64,000 nucleotides of DNA, from assembly GCA_021904315.1 (NCBI GenBank), contig CM038907.1, positions 26,233,223-26,297,222 of the forward strand, in the 5' to 3' direction. Positions 60,993 to 64,000 of the stretch are shown one piece after another. The notes beneath the pieces are model-generated. The model was not told the origin of the DNA, did not search any database, and worked only from the letters and a program-made list of their open reading frames with translations. Positions within the stretch are counted from its first letter, which is position 1. Every line of letters starts with the position of its first letter. Source of the DNA: Sphagnum magellanicum. Taxonomy: Eukaryota; Streptophyta; Sphagnopsida; Sphagnales; Sphagnaceae. Made by a program: the position numbers and the translations under genes.

Positions 60993-62210
60993 TTAGGCTA
61001 CCACAGATTGAAGAAAACCCTATTCATAGTTTCTTATGTCACCAATGCCATCATGAATGAGACAGAGTAGAGATGTGTTTCAATTTGCTGCAGGAGCTAG
61101 ATACTTTGCTAGTGATAGGGCAACTGATTTCTGACACAGGTTTTCCCAGTTTCCTGCAGCATCCCTAATGGGCCTGTTTGAAGCATGTAGCTGTTTGGGT
61201 ATGGTGGACAAGCAGGTGCCAATAGTGTCAAAGGTCAAGTGTGTCTCAATCAAGGGCAAAAGCCTGATGTAGTTGAGGGCACCACCAACAGATCGCATTT
61301 GGTTTGCATTCAAAGAGATGCCTGACCTTGATTTGGTAACAGAGCCTGCGATTGGCAACTGTTGCATCAACAGTGGTTGTGCTTTGGATGCGTTTGTGGT
61401 GCATCAACTTCAGGATTCCAAAACATGAAGCCTCAGAGCTATCATTGAATTGCTAATCATGTATGTACACAAGACTCTGCAATTGTTGCAGGGGTGAATT
61501 TCAGGTCTGAAATGGACTACAATGTTGCAGGTATGTTTTCAATCTATGATTACTGATGAGTGTGCTTACAAATGTTTTACCTTTGTAGGAACAATGGAGG
61601 GAGTCAGCGGTGTTACCAAATTGTCAGAGTATCTCTGTTTGTTGGATGATGGCATGATGACTAGCTTCCCAACAGCACCATCCCTGTTGATTTTGCACCT
61701 GCACCAAACTTAGAGGTGGAGAAGGAAAACTCCAAGAAAGGTAATGGAAGTGACAAAATGTCCTGTACGTCCTGACACACCCTCAAGAACGCCTTGGCAA
61801 CCACCATCCATAGACCAAGCTCTGGCAATGGTACCTCCTCCTATCAAGGTCTCATGGATCTCAGGCCCTCCAAGCAGACATAATAGATAAGGTAGAGGTT
61901 GATGAAGCCAGGTTTTCTGTGTTTTCAGCTACTAAATCTGATGTTGGGGCTTCAGATGTGTCAGTTGAGTTTGCACAACATGAGTCCAATAGTTCACTTT
62001 CAGACATTGATTTACAGTATACAGCCATCATTCACGATCCTGAGAGATCATTGCACCAGGAGGAACCTCTTCATCAAGCAAAGCATTCAAAAGTGGCTTT
62101 TGTGGGGGAAGATGGGGATGAGACTGGAAGAGTCTAAGTGACCTGGTGATTGACAAATTGCAAGAGCAGAAAGACATGGAGAGTGCTGACAGACCTGCAT
62201 ATTCTTCTTA

Positions 62211-62549
62211 GAGCAGCTCCACTGGTACTCAGTATGTGACCCTGCAAATTAAAATTGGATGAATAAAAGTCAAATCCTGCAGGTTTGGCTCAGCAAAATA
62301 GTTTGGGCACCGTATTTTCTCACAGTTCACAGAGGCTCACAAATGGCACAGCAAAGCCTAAAACTCACCAGAGAAGAGTGTAATAAATATGATCTGGGTG
62401 CTGCTCCCTGTCTTTGATTGGTGGTATGCTATTAGTAGTCTCCCACCTATTTCCTTTCACAGTGTAGTTTTGCCGGTGCGGTTTGAAAAAGTAAATAACT
62501 AAACTTGTATGTGAGAAATATTTTTGCAAGGTCACTGTTGGAGTTGCTC
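62211..62549. mobile_element. Same MITE family, copy 4, with perfect TTA target duplication
   Basis: GAGCAGCTCCACTGGTACTC with AGTATGTGACCC opens the element and AAGGTCACTGTTGGAGTTGC then TC closes it; the right repeat has lost about 10 bp. TTA (62208-62210) is repeated exactly at 62550-62552, as expected for PIF/Harbinger-type insertion. It lies just after the pseudogene. Confidence 0.88.
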
Positions 62550-62689
62550 TTAGCCTCACTAAAGAATCACACAATGTGCAGAGCAAGCTAGGTTTGGGAA
62601 TTAAGATGAGATTAGGATCTGAACGGGTGAGTTGAGGTGAGAGACAGACACACCAGGATCTGACGACAAAAACTAGGAGGTGCAAGTAG

Positions 62690-62715
62690 GTTTAGGGTTT
62701 AGGGTTGAAGAATCA
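62690..62715. repeat. Short interstitial telomere-like repeats
   Basis: About three TTTAGGG-like units run in a row here, with three TTAGGG units at about 62913-62930 and AAACCCTAAACCC elsewhere. Plant telo-boxes of this kind are common in promoters and 5' untranslated regions; these may belong to a gene partly outside the window. Confidence 0.5.
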
Positions 62716-62869
62716 TGGCCACCTTAATGGCAATCAAATTCTTCTTGGCAGCGTCCTGAAACTGGAGACTAGCCAGAATGAGCAATACACAGTAAATCGG
62801 TTGAGAGATAGGATCTTTCCAGACATGAATGTTTTTTTCATCAAGTTTCAGTGAACAAGCAAATTGCTT

Positions 62870-63020
62870 AGAGCTGCACCGCTGAACTCGTAGCCGCTGG
62901 ACGCCATCATATTAGGGTTAGGGTTAGGTCTTGTAAGTCGGGGTATCAGCCGTTGATTTGGGATCTGGACGGTAAACGGCCGTCTCCTTCTTCCTGCATC
63001 CGTTTCTCCTATATAAATGC
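62870..63020. promoter_or_regulatory. Possible promoter region near the right end
   Basis: TATATAAA (63010-63017) is a good TATA box on the plus strand and, as TTTATATA, a usable one on the minus strand. On the minus side it is followed by AACGGCTGAT, telo-boxes and a short frame starting MMASSGYEFSGAALSNLL (62903 downwards). On the plus side a 104-codon frame starts at 63328. Neither could be extended to a recognisable gene by splicing. Confidence 0.3.
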
Positions 63021-63049
63021 TACTTCCACCCATTTATCTGTTGTGTTTT

Positions 63050-64000
63050 CTTTGAGTTTGCTTGCTTCCTTGCACATGTTTTTGTGGTTCAATCTGTGAC
63101 ATACTACTTCGACCTATTCCAGTATAGGCATGCAGAATTTGATTGTGAGTCATTTATATTGTGAGTCAAACGGATTCTGGCTATCCATCAGTAGGGGGGT
63201 TGGCGGACATTGCTTCCTGTGGACTCTTGATTCTTGGTCTTGTTCTTGGTGATTGGGTGTTGTGTGATTGAGTGATGTGGAAGGAAGTGAGGACACTTTC
63301 CCCGAATGATCGAATCTGATTCCACCTTTGCTATATGTGCTCTTTCGAAAGAGCTCAAGCCAGGAAACTGATCCTTCCATAATCGAATCTGATTCCAACT
63401 TTTCTGCTGCTTCGCTTCTCTTCGCATCAGTTGTTGTCGTCGTTGTTGTGTGTTATAGCAGTCCCTGTGTGTACAACCTTGCGGCTATATTGCGTAAGAC
63501 GTTGAATGGAGGATCTGCAATAGTGAGGATGGGGGAGAATGGGCAGTTGAACAGACAGTTTTGTGTCTGCATCAACAATCAGTCATTAGCCCTACAATTG
63601 CTATATTCTTGTTTTCTTTTTTGTTTGCCACAAACACGTTAAACATCATGAATGCACAGACTCTGTAATGTTTTGTTCAATATGAGCAGTGATGTTCCAA
63701 AACCAGTATAAGCCAGTTCTGCTACTGACATGATTCCATGAAAGACAAACTGGTCTTCTCTCTGAGCTCTATGTTGTGTGAATGTTTGTGTGTAAAATGG
63801 CCTTAGGGTTTTTATTAACAAACTGCCAAGGTCTATGATGATGACATGCTTTTAGGCTTGTTTCTCAAACATTCGCAGTGGCCGCCTAAAGCTTTCGCCC
63901 CACTAGTGGGCTTGAGAGCTGATGCTGCTTTAAACCTTCCTTGGATATCTGAGACTTTTGGCATATGTAGAAACCCGAACTTTACCCTAAACCTCAACCC
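63050..64000. other. Right-end stretch, gene status unresolved
   Basis: Somewhat richer in coding-like composition than the intergenic average, but no frame shows a domain and no consistent exon series was found. It ends in CCCTAAACC-type repeats at 63980-64000. Confidence 0.35.

Larger units (their letters stand above)
59442..62136 (+). pseudogene. Unprocessed pseudogene of a TEX2-like SMP-domain lipid-transfer protein
   Basis: TEX2/Nvj2-type proteins carry lipids at membrane contact sites through an SMP domain. Ordered fragments of a plant member can be read. They are DWYLKTKREYAEY (59457-59495) and VIWNKLTRRGLKGKPN (about 59637-59684). Next is the SMP core at 60026-60325, with KSAPFATVMHMLPVDKGEAL, VEMDMVWHG and METQVDMRD, then APPTDRIWFAFKEMPDLDL at about 61279-61335. 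After a 175-bp intron come VLPNCQSISVCWM (61610-61648), IPVDFAPAPN and a C-terminal tail to 62136. Damage: a frameshift near 59500-59550; an in-frame TAG at 61270-61272; the intron donor after 61413 reads GA instead of GT; a frameshift at about 61655; and a TAG in the DDW position (61662-61664). Introns are kept, so this is a decayed duplicate and not a retrocopy. A MITE sits inside it. Confidence 0.72.

Noticed and set aside
1..64000. CRISPR arrays, rRNA genes or organelle DNA inserts
   Set aside because: No regularly spaced short repeats with unique spacers, no conserved rRNA words and no plastid or mitochondrial gene sequence were seen.

Overview
The window looks like nuclear DNA of a land plant. 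It is AT-rich and gene-poor, with intron-containing genes whose introns follow GT-AG rules and predicted plastid transit peptides. AAACCCTA/TTTAGGG telo-box motifs recur (about 32065, 38780, 62692, 62917). There are many decayed DNA transposons and simple repeats. A pogo-like (CENP-B/DDE_1 type) relic beside a hAT relic, with short MITEs, could fit a large fern, lycophyte, bryophyte or gymnosperm genome, but the lineage cannot be fixed from the sequence. No bacterial-style operon, CRISPR array or rRNA was seen.

Layout. 1-22.2 kb: gene-free, with microsatellites, one MITE and several local tandem repeats. 22.26-24.80 kb (-): a complete six-exon gene for a plastid single-domain rhodanese (STR15/16-like), reconstructed exon by exon, with a G-box/ABRE cluster about 0.65-0.7 kb upstream. 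25.6-36.6 kb: repeat land, with a decayed hAT transposase C-terminus (28.9-29.3 kb), a field of degenerate minisatellites (30.3-31.1 kb) and a dead pogo/CENP-B-like transposase (31.5-33.1 kb). 36.6-40.1 kb (-): a gene of at least eight exons, coding for a helical protein I do not recognise; an inverted copy of its own exon 2 lies just beyond the last assigned exon. 40.3-41.3 and 48.1-49.3 kb: two inverted copies of a roughly 1 kb segment. They bracket a three-exon gene for a plastid-type DnaJ-like zinc-finger protein (45.74-46.93 kb, +). 49.38-49.94 kb (-): an intronless ATL67-like RING-H2 ubiquitin ligase. 55.9-62.6 kb: four copies of a Tourist/PIF-like MITE in and around a decayed gene for a TEX2-like SMP lipid-transfer protein (59.4-62.1 kb, +).

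The three recognised intact genes act in different processes: plastid sulfur transfer/senescence, plastid zinc-finger chaperone function and ubiquitination. Nothing suggests they form a cluster. The less ordinary items are the unrecognised gene with its inverted exon copy, the 1 kb inverted duplication, a perfect 23-bp-stem hairpin upstream of the ATL gene, and the TEX2-like pseudogene whose breaks can be read base by base. All gene models come from reading splice sites and frames by eye; no alignment or database search was run.
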